Positions 1 to 7,987 of a DNA stretch of 36,815 bases are shown piece by piece (positions within the stretch are counted from its first letter, which is position 1; each line of letters begins with the position of its first letter). Below the pieces are notes generated by a model that was given only the letters and a program-made list of their open reading frames with translations, had not been told where the DNA came from and searched no databases. Location: positions 1 through 36,815 of the forward strand of contig JBOFEN010000044.1 of NCBI GenBank assembly GCA_051648105.1. The letters run 5' to 3'. The stretch comes from UBA7332 sp051648105. Its GTDB lineage: Bacteria > Bacteroidota > Bacteroidia > Bacteroidales > UBA7332. Both the position numbers and the translations under genes were made by a program.

Positions 1-915
1 ACCGGATATATAACTTAAGGATAGAGTTGAGAGTGCCAAAGCATACCCTCCCTCTCGAGACCCTAACTGCATTGGTGAAAAGAATACTAAATTAGCTATC
101 AATGTTGCTAGTGCCACAATAATAACAGACTGCATATAAGTAATATCCACCCCAATGGCGTATAGTAGCACATAAACTTCAAGACAACTAAATAGTCTGG
201 ATAATAACTCCACAGATAGTGATGCAAAGAATGTCCTGCGACGATTTATCCATAGATCTGAAATCAAGAAGTCTATCTCACGAAGAGATTCCTCATTATT
301 ATCTCTATATTTAGCCACCCTCTTCTTTAGTCCAGGTATCTTAGAAAGTATTGTTATTAATCTAAATACCATACCTGATTTGTACCACCTAAAGAAGGCG
401 AAAATCAATAGAGAGGCAATAGAGAATATACCCCATAACATATAGGTAAGGAAATCACTCTTTATTGGAACAAATAGAACTATTAGCAACACTGCTAAAA
501 GCCAAAGTATAAAATGAGATACAAAATGCATCATAGCATATAGTATCACTGCTGATGTAGCCTTCTTTACTCCCAAAACAGGTTTCAACTCCATTACTCT
601 ATATGGTTCTCCACCTAGCAACCCCATAGGGGTAGTATAGTTTATTGCATATCCACTTATTATTATCTTTAGTGTATGAAGAAAATTTACACGCTCCCCC
701 TCTGCGCTTCCATCAGAAATTATTAATTGAAGTGAGATGGCATTAATAATATACACAATAGCCCAAATTGCTATTATCACACCAAACCATAGTCCAGCTT
801 GTTGAATATTCTGATAAATAGTATCAAAACCGATTGAATTAACCATCAACAAGATTGTGATAATACCTACAACAAAAAACAGATTACGATAGAGTGCTGA
901 TTTACTCTTAGACAT
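1..915 (-). CDS. Flippase-like LPG_synthase_TM family membrane protein, C-terminus cut by window edge
   Basis: The open frame runs from an ATG at 915 to the window edge without a stop, giving 305 visible residues. It starts MSKSKSALYRNLFFVVGI and is strongly hydrophobic, with about seven to eight membrane segments. Near the visible end it carries a PMQLGSREGGYALAL stretch, the Pro/Gly/Glu-rich late motif typical of the lysylphosphatidylglycerol-synthase transmembrane domain (YbhN/AglD, PF03706). Members of this family are thought to move or modify lipids in the inner membrane, but this one lacks the catalytic domain of MprF in the part seen. It is the last visible gene of a minus-strand operon with a cytidylyltransferase, an SDR and a CDP-alcohol phosphotransferase, which suggests it handles their lipid product. 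The family is fairly sure; the substrate is unknown. Confidence 0.8.
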   Translation of the reverse strand, partial: MSKSKSALYRNLFFVVGIITILLMVNSIGFDTIYQNIQQAGLWFGVIIAIWAIVYIINAISLQLIISDGSAEGERVNFLHTLKIIISGYAINYTTPMGLLGGEPYRVMELKPVLGVKKATSAVILYAMMHFVSHFILWLLAVLLIVLFVPIKSDFLTYMLWGIFSIASLLIFAFFRWYKSGMVFRLITILSKIPGLKKRVAKYRDNNEESLREIDFLISDLWINRRRTFFASLSVELLSRLFSCLEVYVLLYAIGVDITYMQSVIIVALATLIANLVFFSPMQLGSREGGYALALSTLSLSYISG

Positions 916-952
916 ATAAATAATTGATTGAATATCTTACTTTAGTAGTTAC

Positions 953-1894
953 TTAGTACTTATTTATCTTTTCACGATAATGCTCACAAATACCTTCATG
1001 CTTTCTGACCGAATAAATTAAAAAGACATTAAGAATTACAATCTCATATATATAGTATAAGAAAGGTAATCCCGCCCAAATAGGATTCTGGAAAAGCGAA
1101 CCCAGAATTGTTACAATAAACAAGAACCAAGTCCTACCATTGAATGTCAACATATCAATATAAGGCATTAACTTAACACTCTTCTTCCTAAACTTAGCTC
1201 TTAATTTCTCAGGTATCTCACCTTGAAATTTACTATCTAATTCTTTAAGGAACTTCTGTAATGAAGGGGTTGACTTCTCTTGAGCCACTGTATAGAAGCG
1301 ATAAAAGAAGAGAAAGAATTTGTACACTCTATCATCACTCCATTTTGTCTCCCTCCAGTGTCTCTGAAGATTTTCATAACTATCAAACTCTGCTCCCTTA
1401 GCTTTGCTTATAAAAAAGAGATGTAAAGTTTTATAATAGTCAGCCATTGCCGCTTGACGAGAATGAGAGTAACCTGCCAAGATAGCAAAAAGAAAAACCC
1501 ATACACCCCAACCAAGTGACATTAAGCGCAACGCTATCGCAATATATAGTGTTGCAAACCACAGATCACCAGCGAAACCATCAATAATACGCCCAACCTT
1601 TGACTTAATACCAGTCAGACGAGCTAGCTGACCGTCTACACAATCAAGTATATTTGCATAAATCATTAATATCACTCCTAGTATATTCCATGCCACAGAT
1701 GTTGAATAAAAACAAGCACCTCCAGCAACACCTACAAAGATTGATATTATTGTTATCTGATTTGGTGTAATACCACTATTTCTAAGTTTCATAGCAATCC
1801 AGAAACCTATTGGTCTGTAGAACTTCCTATCCAACCAGTTCTCGGTCTCTATTGATTTAAGAGAAGACTCTAGTGTAATTGACTCATTACTCAT
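953..1894 (-). CDS. CDP-alcohol phosphotransferase family membrane enzyme
   Basis: This 313-residue integral membrane protein is of the class that transfers a phospho-alcohol from a CDP-activated donor to a second alcohol. Residues 84-92 read DCVDGQLAR, the first half of the CDP-alcohol phosphotransferase signature. The second half, GRIIDGFAGD at 101-110, has four residues between its aspartates where the classical motif has three. The preceding KLRNSGITPNQIT segment is typical of the family. About six to seven membrane helices are visible. The longest frame begins with GTG at 1903; I prefer the ATG three codons later. It lies 83 bp after the SDR gene in the same operon and is separate from the standard pssA at 5973. 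The donor alcohol cannot be read from sequence. Confidence 0.85.
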   Translation of the reverse strand: MSNESITLESSLKSIETENWLDRKFYRPIGFWIAMKLRNSGITPNQITIISIFVGVAGGACFYSTSVAWNILGVILMIYANILDCVDGQLARLTGIKSKVGRIIDGFAGDLWFATLYIAIALRLMSLGWGVWVFLFAILAGYSHSRQAAMADYYKTLHLFFISKAKGAEFDSYENLQRHWRETKWSDDRVYKFFLFFYRFYTVAQEKSTPSLQKFLKELDSKFQGEIPEKLRAKFRKKSVKLMPYIDMLTFNGRTWFLFIVTILGSLFQNPIWAGLPFLYYIYEIVILNVFLIYSVRKHEGICEHYREKINKY

Positions 1895-1977
1895 TCTTAT
1901 CACCTATTTTTTAATTACAAACTAATTACCTATGATATATAATCTTCTCTCTCTATTATGATAGAAGATACAAAAAA

Positions 1978-2709
1978 TCACCTATATGAATATCCCCCGT
2001 CAATTACTAACAGCTCTCCATTCATATATGAGTTATTTACTAGAAGCATATAAGCATCAGTCAACTCTACTGGATCACAGAATCTATGTTCTGCCACCTT
2101 AGACTCAATACTAGTCCTAATCTCTGAGGGCTTACTCTTTTGCCACTCAGTGTCCACAAAGCCAGGTACAACACAATTGACACGAACCTTATAAGGCTCA
2201 AGGAACTTTACTAGATTTTTAACCAATGAATGAACCGAAGCCTTGCTAACCCCATAAGCTAATGATACAGAGTGTGGGTGTATCCCCATAAGAGAACCAG
2301 TAAAAAGAATTGAGCTTCCTTTCTTTAACAATCCTAGTGATGCTTGCAAAAAGAATACGGGATAGTTAAGGTTAGCATTTAATACCCTCAACCAATCCTC
2401 TTTAGAAATATCACCAAAAGGGGTTCTTGAAGTTAATCCTGCATTAAAGAGTATCACATCCAAAGTAACTCCTAATTCTGTAATTGCTGATACTGTATCC
2501 TCTATAGCATCAAGATCAGAGGCATCAGCTCTGAGAACCCACACACGAGAAAAAAACTCCTGCTCTATATCGTTTGCTACTTCAGAAGCCAACTCACTGT
2601 CGGATGAGTAAGTCAAAATTAGATCGAAGGATTCTGCTGCCATTCTTTTTGCAACAGCAAGACCTATACCCTTTGTCCCACCAGTAATCAAGGCTACTCT
2701 TCTTTGCAT
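1978..2709 (-). CDS. Short-chain dehydrogenase/reductase (FabG-like)
   Basis: A 243-residue classical SDR of usual length. It shows the NAD(P)-binding TGGTKGIG (residues 9-16), NAG (89-91), the catalytic Ser139 and the YGVSK motif (Tyr152, Lys156), then PG at 182-183 and a C-terminal IDGGYSYR. It is therefore an active-looking soluble NAD(P)H oxidoreductase that most resembles 3-oxoacyl-ACP reductases. Its position is more telling than its fold: it starts 9 bp after the cytidylyltransferase stop and precedes a CDP-alcohol phosphotransferase. A reductase beside a cytidylyltransferase recalls CDP-ribitol synthesis (TarJ/TarI), although TarJ is a different dehydrogenase type. The likely job, making or trimming a polyol or keto intermediate of the head group, is inference. 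Confidence 0.85.
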   Translation of the reverse strand: MQRRVALITGGTKGIGLAVAKRMAAESFDLILTYSSDSELASEVANDIEQEFFSRVWVLRADASDLDAIEDTVSAITELGVTLDVILFNAGLTSRTPFGDISKEDWLRVLNANLNYPVFFLQASLGLLKKGSSILFTGSLMGIHPHSVSLAYGVSKASVHSLVKNLVKFLEPYKVRVNCVVPGFVDTEWQKSKPSEIRTSIESKVAEHRFCDPVELTDAYMLLVNNSYMNGELLVIDGGYSYR

Positions 2710-2718
2710 ATGCTATTA

Positions 2719-3174
2719 CTACTTATTAATTTTACTTGGTTTTTGCTGTTGTTGTTGTTGTAGTTGCTCCTCATAACTATCATGTATAGTCTTCTTAAGA
2801 GAAGTTGAAGAAACACCATTTCCATAAGGAAAATAAAATACTTGAACTCCTAAATCTTTTAGATAATCATATTTTCCATACCAATCATCACCAACCACGA
2901 AAGCATCAATATTAAGCTTCTTAACAATTTCAGAATGATCCAACGTATGTTGAGGGATAACTATATCAGGGGTTTTTAATGCCTCTAAGATTTGCAATCT
3001 CTCCTCAAAAGGTATTATTGGCTTTGGCTTGTATGACATTACTAGCTCATCAGTGCTAACTCCTACAATTAGAATATCAGCTAATGCACGAGAATAATTA
3101 ATCATTCGCAAATGATTATAGTGAAACATATCAAATGTTCCTGATGTATAGACTATAGTTTTATCTTTAAACAT
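2719..3174 (-). CDS. Cytidylyltransferase-like nucleotidyltransferase (TagD/GCT-like)
   Basis: A 151-residue nucleotidyltransferase of the HxGH superfamily. It has GTFDMFHYNH near the N-terminus (HYNH instead of HxGH), VGDDWYGKYDYL in the middle and GVSSTSLKK, the equivalent of the RxxGISTT/S motif of glycerol-3-phosphate cytidylyltransferase. It probably makes a CDP- (or ADP-) activated alcohol phosphate that feeds the downstream CDP-alcohol phosphotransferase. The frame is open upstream to 3285, but a TAnnTTTG box at 3203-3210 lies inside that extension and family members start at MFKDKTIVYTSGTFD, so 3174 is chosen. The C-terminus ends in a run of six Gln (plus Leu-Gln) encoded by CAA repeats, which looks like an unstructured tail. 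Substrate unknown. Confidence 0.82.
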   Translation of the reverse strand: MFKDKTIVYTSGTFDMFHYNHLRMINYSRALADILIVGVSTDELVMSYKPKPIIPFEERLQILEALKTPDIVIPQHTLDHSEIVKKLNIDAFVVGDDWYGKYDYLKDLGVQVFYFPYGNGVSSTSLKKTIHDSYEEQLQQQQQQKPSKINK

Positions 3175-3202
3175 AAGAGTAGTAAGATTAAATATTACAA
3201 TG

Positions 3203-3210
3203 CAAACGTA
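3203..3210 (-). promoter_or_regulatory. Putative promoter (-7 box) of the lipid-type operon
   Basis: The minus strand reads TACGTTTG, a perfect match to the Bacteroidetes -7 consensus TAnnTTTG, 28 bp before the chosen start of the cytidylyltransferase. A TTTG lies upstream at 3235-3238, but its 24-bp spacing is longer than usual, so the -33 box is uncertain. Confidence 0.45.
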
Positions 3211-3377
3211 CAAAAACTTTCGAGAGTCTACGCACAAAGATGGCAAAATGTATAAAAACGTTATATCAAATAGCTCAATAGGCATTAAAAATGGTTGTTA
3301 TTGTTAAATAATAAACTACTTCATAGGTAAATTCTTTTTTTTCGAATCAAAATTCTTACTTTCCGAGCCTAATTGTG

Positions 3378-3385
3378 TATATTTG
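3378..3385 (+). promoter_or_regulatory. Putative bamD promoter (-7 box)
   Basis: TATATTTG followed by CACC matches TAnnTTTG, 20 bp before the bamD ATG. No convincing TTTG -33 box is seen at the usual distance. It implies a very short 5' leader. Confidence 0.5.
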
Positions 3386-3405
3386 CACCCTAAAAGAGCC
3401 CTAAC

Positions 3406-4218
3406 ATGAAAAGAAATCTTACTTACATTCTACTCTTGATGTTAACCCTCACCGCTTGTGGGGAGTACAACAAACTCCTCAAAAGTGCTGATTATGAGGA
3501 AAAATATGAATGGGCTAAAAAGTATTTCGAAATGAAGAAGTACTCTCGCTCAATCACATTACTTGAGGAGCTTGTACCTATATATAAAGGTACAGAGAAG
3601 GCAGAGGAGTCTCTATATCTACTAGCTAGAAGCTTCTTCCAAGCTAAAGATTACTCTTCAGCGAGTCAATACTTCAAAACATACTACAACACCTACCCTA
3701 AAGGTGAGTATGCTGAATTGGCTAGATACTACACTGGTTATGGGTATTACCTTGATTCACCAGAGGCAAGGCTAGATCAAAGAGACACTTATACAGCAAT
3801 TGACGAGCTACAGATGTTCCTTGAATATTATCCAACTAGTGATAAAAAAGAGGATGTTCTAAAATATATATTTGAGCTACAAGAGAAGCTAGCAGAAAAA
3901 GAGCTTCTGAATGCACAACTATACTATAACCTTGGAAGTTATATGATAACAATGGGAAACAATTACCTTTCCGCTGTTATTGTTGCTCAAAATGCTCTTA
4001 GGGATTATCCTTATTCAAAACTTAGAGAAGAGTTCTACATTATTATTCTTCGCTCTAAATTTGAGGAAGCTCAGATAAGCGTAACTCAGAAACAACAAGA
4101 TAGACTTCGTGAAGCTATTGACGAGTACTACACTTATAAAAACGAATATCCTGAGGGGAAATATATGAAAGAAGCTACACGCATCTTTAATAATGCCTCA
4201 AAAATGATGAAAGATTAA
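3406..4218 (+). CDS. bamD: Outer membrane protein assembly factor BamD (lipoprotein)
   Basis: A 270-residue lipoprotein. It has a Lys/Arg-containing N-terminus, a hydrophobic stretch and the lipobox LTAC with Cys18. The mature part is built of helical TPR-like repeats (for example KYFEMKKYSRSITLLEELV and YLLARSFFQAKDYSSASQYF), as in BamD/ComL. In the BAM complex BamD docks on BamA at the periplasmic face of the outer membrane and helps fold beta-barrels. The length fits the family. The next gene encodes the omega subunit, an order I associate with other Bacteroidales. The operon to the left is divergent. A TAnnTTTG box lies 20 bp upstream. Confidence 0.92.
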   Translation: MKRNLTYILLLMLTLTACGEYNKLLKSADYEEKYEWAKKYFEMKKYSRSITLLEELVPIYKGTEKAEESLYLLARSFFQAKDYSSASQYFKTYYNTYPKGEYAELARYYTGYGYYLDSPEARLDQRDTYTAIDELQMFLEYYPTSDKKEDVLKYIFELQEKLAEKELLNAQLYYNLGSYMITMGNNYLSAVIVAQNALRDYPYSKLREEFYIIILRSKFEEAQISVTQKQQDRLREAIDEYYTYKNEYPEGKYMKEATRIFNNASKMMKD

Positions 4219-4283
4219 TCCTAAGAAAAAGACTTAGGTAGTGGTTAGTTTATCAAACGAATAATACAGTACTAATATAGATT

Positions 4284-4610
4284 ATGGACTACAGAAAGAC
4301 CAAAGCTCCGACTAACACAGTAACTCGCGATTTGACAAAAATGGCAGAAGAGACTGGAAACGTTTACGAGACAGTTAGAATCATCGCTAAACGTGCAAAC
4401 CAAATATCAGTAGAGATGAAGAAAGATCTCGAAAAGAAGTTACAGGAGTTTGCAACAACTAACGACAATCTAGAAGAGGTATTCGAAAACAGAGAGCAGA
4501 TTGAAATATCTCGCTATTATGAAAAGTTGCCTAAACCAGTTTTAATTGCAACTCAAGAATATCTTGAAGGAAAGGTTTACTTCAAAAACCCTACAAAAGA
4601 GAAGTTATAA
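4284..4610 (+). CDS. rpoZ: RNA polymerase omega subunit, Bacteroidetes type
   Basis: A small 108-residue protein beginning MDYRKTKAPTNTVTRDL, followed by NVYETVRIIAKRANQIS. The latter matches the conserved omega/Rpb6 helix in which the family threads around the beta-prime C-terminus. In Bacteroidetes this divergent omega is usually annotated as RpoZ or a hypothetical protein and follows bamD, as here. It would aid RNA polymerase assembly in the cytoplasm. The gene is followed by a perfect 12-bp stem terminator. Family assignment rests on recalled similarity and context; omega proteins are short and diverge quickly. Confidence 0.8.
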   Translation: MDYRKTKAPTNTVTRDLTKMAEETGNVYETVRIIAKRANQISVEMKKDLEKKLQEFATTNDNLEEVFENREQIEISRYYEKLPKPVLIATQEYLEGKVYFKNPTKEKL

Positions 4611-4641
4611 CCTCTCCATACCTTCTAAAACATAGAATATC

Positions 4642-4685
4642 GAGAGGTTATTGCTCCGACAAGTTGGAACAATAACCTCTCTTTT
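4642..4685 (+). terminator. Rho-independent terminator after rpoZ
   Basis: GAGAGGTTATTG (4642-4653) pairs perfectly with CAATAACCTCTC (4670-4681), followed by TTTTAATAA. The hairpin lies between rpoZ and the DUF4293 gene and argues against any start codon inside it. Confidence 0.85.
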
Positions 4686-4710
4686 AATAATAGTAGCCCA
4701 TATAACTATC

Positions 4711-5166
4711 ATGATTCAGCGAATACAAACTCTATATCTACTAATAGTAGCTATTATAGCCACAGCTTTAAACTTTTTATCACTCGGAGCGTTTAAAACT
4801 CAAGAAGGGATATACACACTTGATTCACTCGGAATTAAAGAGTTAAATAGCCAAGAGATTCTATTCTCTACATGGGCTCTATTTGCAATACTTAGTTCAA
4901 TCGCAATAATATCCCTTATTGCTGTTTTTCTGTATAAGAAAAGAGTTATTCAAATGAGACTAGCTGGATTCTCTATACTTCTTTGGGTTGGATTTCTAAT
5001 AGCCTATGCTCTATTTGCCATCACAATCAAAAAAGAGATAAATGCGACATTCTCAGTTGAGTACATCTTAGCATTACCTCTAGTTGGTATTGTTCTAGAT
5101 TGGATGGCTATTAGATCTATTGGTTCAGATGAAGCTCTAGTTAGATCACTTGATAGAATTCGTTAA
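4711..5166 (+). CDS. DUF4293 family membrane protein
   Basis: A 151-residue, four-helix membrane protein starting MIQRIQTLYLLIVAIIATAL, the N-terminus I associate with DUF4293 proteins of Bacteroidetes. Hydrophobic segments fall at roughly residues 6-25, 55-75, 85-105 and 112-132. The open frame extends back to an ATG-less in-frame start at 4651, but that start sits inside the rpoZ terminator hairpin, so ATG 4711 is preferred. No function is known. It lies between rpoZ and psd and may be transcribed by read-through or from its own promoter. Confidence 0.75.
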   Translation: MIQRIQTLYLLIVAIIATALNFLSLGAFKTQEGIYTLDSLGIKELNSQEILFSTWALFAILSSIAIISLIAVFLYKKRVIQMRLAGFSILLWVGFLIAYALFAITIKKEINATFSVEYILALPLVGIVLDWMAIRSIGSDEALVRSLDRIR

Positions 5167-5210
5167 TAGAGAGAGAAAAATCGCATTGTGCAATAAACAA
5201 TATATCATAT

Positions 5211-5876
5211 ATGAAAATGAAAATACACCACGAGGGTCGCAATATCCTCCTTGTGTCGTTCCTTATCCTTGGTGGAATAAACTTTCTACTATTCCACTTT
5301 CAAGCAATGTTTGCTCTTAGAATAGTACTATTCTTCTCTGTTATATTATACCTTCTAATGGTTAACTTCTTCAGATCTCCAAGAAGACATTTCCCAGGAG
5401 AGATGCATAACACTGTTGTTGCTCCCGCTGACGGCAAGATTGTTGTAATAGAAGAAGTGATGGAAAATGAGTTCTTCAAGGAGAAAAGACTAATGATATC
5501 AATATTCATGAACGTCTTTAATGTTCATGCGAATTGGTTCCCAGTTAATGGCAAGGTTCTACATGTAGACCACCATAATGGTGCTTTTATGAAAGCATAT
5601 CTACCGAAAGCATCTACAGAAAATGAACGATCAATGGTAGTCATTGAAACACCACAAGGTGATCAAGTAATGGCTCGTCAAATAGCAGGTGCTCTTGCTC
5701 GCCGCATTGTAACATATGCAGAGAAAGGTGATGAATGTCACATTGACGAACACATGGGATTCATTAAGTTTGGTTCTAGAGTAGATATCTATCTACCTGT
5801 TGGCACAAAAGTATGTGTTGAGATGGATCAAGTTGTAACTGGAAACCAAACAGTGATTGCTAAATTAAACTCTTAA
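5211..5876 (+). CDS. psd: Phosphatidylserine decarboxylase proenzyme
   Basis: A 221-residue short-form phosphatidylserine decarboxylase. Two hydrophobic segments at the N-terminus (about 13-30 and 33-52) anchor it in the inner membrane. APADGKIVVIEEV, FMNVFNVHANWFPVNG and the C-terminal FIKFGSRVDIYLP are family hallmarks. Self-cleavage is expected between Gly188 and Ser189, turning the serine into the pyruvoyl cofactor. The enzyme converts phosphatidylserine to phosphatidylethanolamine. It is followed by pssA, which makes its substrate, so both steps sit side by side. Confidence 0.95.
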   Translation: MKMKIHHEGRNILLVSFLILGGINFLLFHFQAMFALRIVLFFSVILYLLMVNFFRSPRRHFPGEMHNTVVAPADGKIVVIEEVMENEFFKEKRLMISIFMNVFNVHANWFPVNGKVLHVDHHNGAFMKAYLPKASTENERSMVVIETPQGDQVMARQIAGALARRIVTYAEKGDECHIDEHMGFIKFGSRVDIYLPVGTKVCVEMDQVVTGNQTVIAKLNS

Positions 5877-5894
5877 TAAAGCGAATAGATATAT

Positions 5895-5949
5895 AAAGGC
5901 GGGTTATAATCGGGAACTAATAATTTTCGTTTGTGGCTCGCCTTTTCTG
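5895..5949 (+). terminator. Possible weak terminator between psd and pssA
   Basis: AAAGGCG (5895-5901) can pair with CGCCTTT (5939-5945), followed by a T-rich stretch. The 37-nt loop makes it weak, so it may only be attenuating. Confidence 0.3.
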
Positions 5950-5972
5950 TTTAAAATATAATCTAAAATAAT

Positions 5973-6662
5973 ATGTTGAGAAAAATAAAGCAAAGCATAC
6001 CAAACACTATCACCTGCCTAAACCTATTATGCGGGTCAGTTGCCACTGTATCTGCCTTTAATGGACAAGTACAGCTAGCAACAATACTGATCTTTGCTGC
6101 AGCACTATTTGACTTCTTAGATGGTTTTGCTGCTAGATTACTAAAGGCATATTCACCTATGGGCAAGGAGCTCGACTCTTTAGCTGATCTTATAAGCTTT
6201 GGGTTTGCACCTTCCGTAATGCTCTACAATCTGATACTAGGCAACTCTTGTATTCCTGTATGGTTAAGTTATGCTCCATTCCTATTAGTTGTATTCTCAG
6301 CACTAAGACTTGCAAAATTTAATGTTGATGATAGACAAACGTCAAGTTTCATTGGTCTTCCAACACCCGCAAATGCCCTCTTTTGGATTACTTTGATATG
6401 GTCATACAGTCAAAATTTGATTCCCTTCGATCTTTCATCGACAGTTATCTTGGCACTTGTACCTATATTCTCCTACCTATTGGTATCGGAAATACCTATG
6501 TTCTCACTTAAAGTTAAAAGTTTAAAGTTTGCTCAAAACAGAATCCTATATATCTTTTTGGCAGGTTTTGTGACTCTAGTGGCAGTTTTCGGAATCTTTG
6601 GCATAGCATTAGGTATTATTTTCTACATAATACTATCATATTTGACAGCAGAGAAGAATTAG
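5973..6662 (+). CDS. pssA: CDP-diacylglycerol-serine O-phosphatidyltransferase
   Basis: A 229-residue polytopic membrane enzyme. The signature DFLDGFAAR (residues 47-55) followed by GKELDSLAD (64-72) is the full CDP-alcohol phosphotransferase motif with canonical spacing (Gly64, Asp68, Asp72). NTITCLNLLCGSVATV near the N-terminus is typical of the PssA branch. It exchanges CMP for serine on CDP-diacylglycerol, giving phosphatidylserine, which Psd upstream decarboxylates. About seven to eight membrane helices are visible, and the length is normal. It serves as an internal comparison for the unusual homologue at 953-1894. Confidence 0.94.
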   Translation: MLRKIKQSIPNTITCLNLLCGSVATVSAFNGQVQLATILIFAAALFDFLDGFAARLLKAYSPMGKELDSLADLISFGFAPSVMLYNLILGNSCIPVWLSYAPFLLVVFSALRLAKFNVDDRQTSSFIGLPTPANALFWITLIWSYSQNLIPFDLSSTVILALVPIFSYLLVSEIPMFSLKVKSLKFAQNRILYIFLAGFVTLVAVFGIFGIALGIIFYIILSYLTAEKN

Positions 6663-6737
6663 GCATCAGTTTTGTTACACTTAAGAATAGTTGCATAGCA
6701 ATATGCTTAAAGATAATATTTACTCAAAACATTTGAT

Positions 6738-7031
6738 ATGAGCTTCTTTCTATTTCCTCTAATGATAATCTTTGTAATATTTATATTCGTAATAGTTCTA
6801 GGATTCTCTTTATTCAGAAGTATTCTTTCTATCTTCTTCCCATCACTTAGAAGAAGATCTACTACTTTTGGAGGGTTTAATCAGAATTATAACCAAAGAG
6901 AATCTGAAAATAACAACTCATATAATACAGAAAATGCGGAAAGAGATAACTCATTCCGCACACAAGAAAGAAAAAAGATATTCTCTGCCGATGAAGGCGA
7001 GTATGTCGAATTTGAAGAGATAAAAGAATAA
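6738..7031 (+). CDS. DUF4834 small membrane protein
   Basis: A 97-residue protein with a long N-terminal hydrophobic segment (about residues 3-34) followed by a polar, Asn/Glu/Arg-rich tail ending FSADEGEYVEFEEIKE. This layout and the position after psd-pssA fit the Bacteroidetes DUF4834 family, which has no known role. It is 76 bp from pssA and convergent with the deaminase gene, whose 3' end is 9 bp away. Confidence 0.7.
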   Translation: MSFFLFPLMIIFVIFIFVIVLGFSLFRSILSIFFPSLRRRSTTFGGFNQNYNQRESENNNSYNTENAERDNSFRTQERKKIFSADEGEYVEFEEIKE

Positions 7032-7040
7032 TAATGATCT

Positions 7041-7475
7041 CTATCTTCTCTTCTTAAAGAAATTCTGCATCAACGAGGCTGACTCCTCTTCTAACACCCC
7101 ACCTATTATCTCTGTTTTTGGATGCAGTAGGCTTGGTTGGAAGAGGTGACAGCCTCTTTTAGCATCCTTACATCCATAAACTATCTTAGATATTTGCGCC
7201 CAAGCTAGAGCAGCAGCACACATAGGGCAAGGCTCTACAGTTACGTAAAGTGTACACCCTGTAAGATATTTACCTCCAAGCTGATCTGCTGCTGCTGTTA
7301 TAGCTTGCATCTCAGCATGAGCTGTAACATCATTAAGCCTTTCTGTCATATTATGAGCTCTAGCTATAATGTGCCCAGAACAAACAATAACTGCACCACA
7401 TGGAATCTCGCCCTTATCAAAAGCCAATTGAGCCTCCATTAATGCTTGGCGCATATAATACTCATCACTATACAT
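7041..7475 (-). CDS. tadA: tRNA adenosine deaminase-like nucleoside deaminase
   Basis: A 144-residue cytidine/deoxycytidylate deaminase-fold enzyme. The zinc ligands are visible as HAE (His53, catalytic Glu55) and PCPMC (Cys83, Cys86). The N-terminal YYMRQALMEAQLAFDKGEIPCGAVIV is typical of TadA, which converts adenosine 34 of tRNA-Arg to inosine. Guanine deaminases of the same fold are an alternative, but the PCPMCAAAL context and the length favour TadA. It is transcribed with or just after the small basic gene at 7507-7743. Confidence 0.85.
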   Translation of the reverse strand: MYSDEYYMRQALMEAQLAFDKGEIPCGAVIVCSGHIIARAHNMTERLNDVTAHAEMQAITAAADQLGGKYLTGCTLYVTVEPCPMCAAALAWAQISKIVYGCKDAKRGCHLFQPSLLHPKTEIIGGVLEEESASLMQNFFKKRR

Positions 7476-7506
7476 AAGATTTAGAAACTAAATTATATAC
7501 TATCAA

Positions 7507-7743
7507 TTACTGACGAAGCTCAATATCATCAAAGAGCTTGGGATAATCATCCTCCAACTTCTTCCAAAGAGCTGCAAGAAGTGTCTCCCTTGCCCATCTA
7601 TTCTTACTTTGAATACGATACTTCTCAAGATGCGAGCACATAAGGTTATACTCTTTATCACTTAGTGTGACAAGAAGCTTGTGAGGACGACTACTCCCCT
7701 CTCTCTTTTTACTCTTTTTTTCTCCTTTTTGCTCTCTCTTCAT
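7507..7743 (-). CDS. Small basic protein, possible ribbon-helix-helix DNA-binding
   Basis: A 78-residue protein with a very basic N-terminal tail (MKREQKGEKKSKKREGSSRP). Next comes HKLLVTLSDKEYNLMCSHLEKY and then SKNRWARETLLAALWKKL. A strand-like LLVTLS followed by two predicted helices resembles the MetJ/Arc/MobC ribbon-helix-helix layout, which suggests DNA binding. No recognisable named family. It lies 31 bp upstream of tadA on the same strand. The predicted fold is inference. Confidence 0.6.
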   Translation of the reverse strand: MKREQKGEKKSKKREGSSRPHKLLVTLSDKEYNLMCSHLEKYRIQSKNRWARETLLAALWKKLEDDYPKLFDDIELRQ

Positions 7744-7987
7744 AGCCTACAAAAGTAGTAAATTATATCCAATAATAGCCATTTTATCGACATAGTAGAG
7801 AAATTACTATATTAAAAAAGCGATCTATAACCTTCCAATTTAAATCATTGACATACTCAAAACAGATAGCATTACATTATTTGCTTATCTTTACACATAA
7901 ATATAAAACAAACCACAACAATAAGTTGTTTTATGTGCTAACAGACGCAATAACTATAAGATAGTAAGGCTAAAATAAATTTCAATA

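Noticed and set aside
3175..3285. Longer cytidylyltransferase starting at 3285
   Set aside because: The extension contains a perfect TAnnTTTG box, is not family-like and the conserved fold starts at MFKDKTIV.
4651..4710. DUF4293 start at 4651
   Set aside because: It sits in the loop and right arm of the rpoZ terminator; the family N-terminus begins at 4711.
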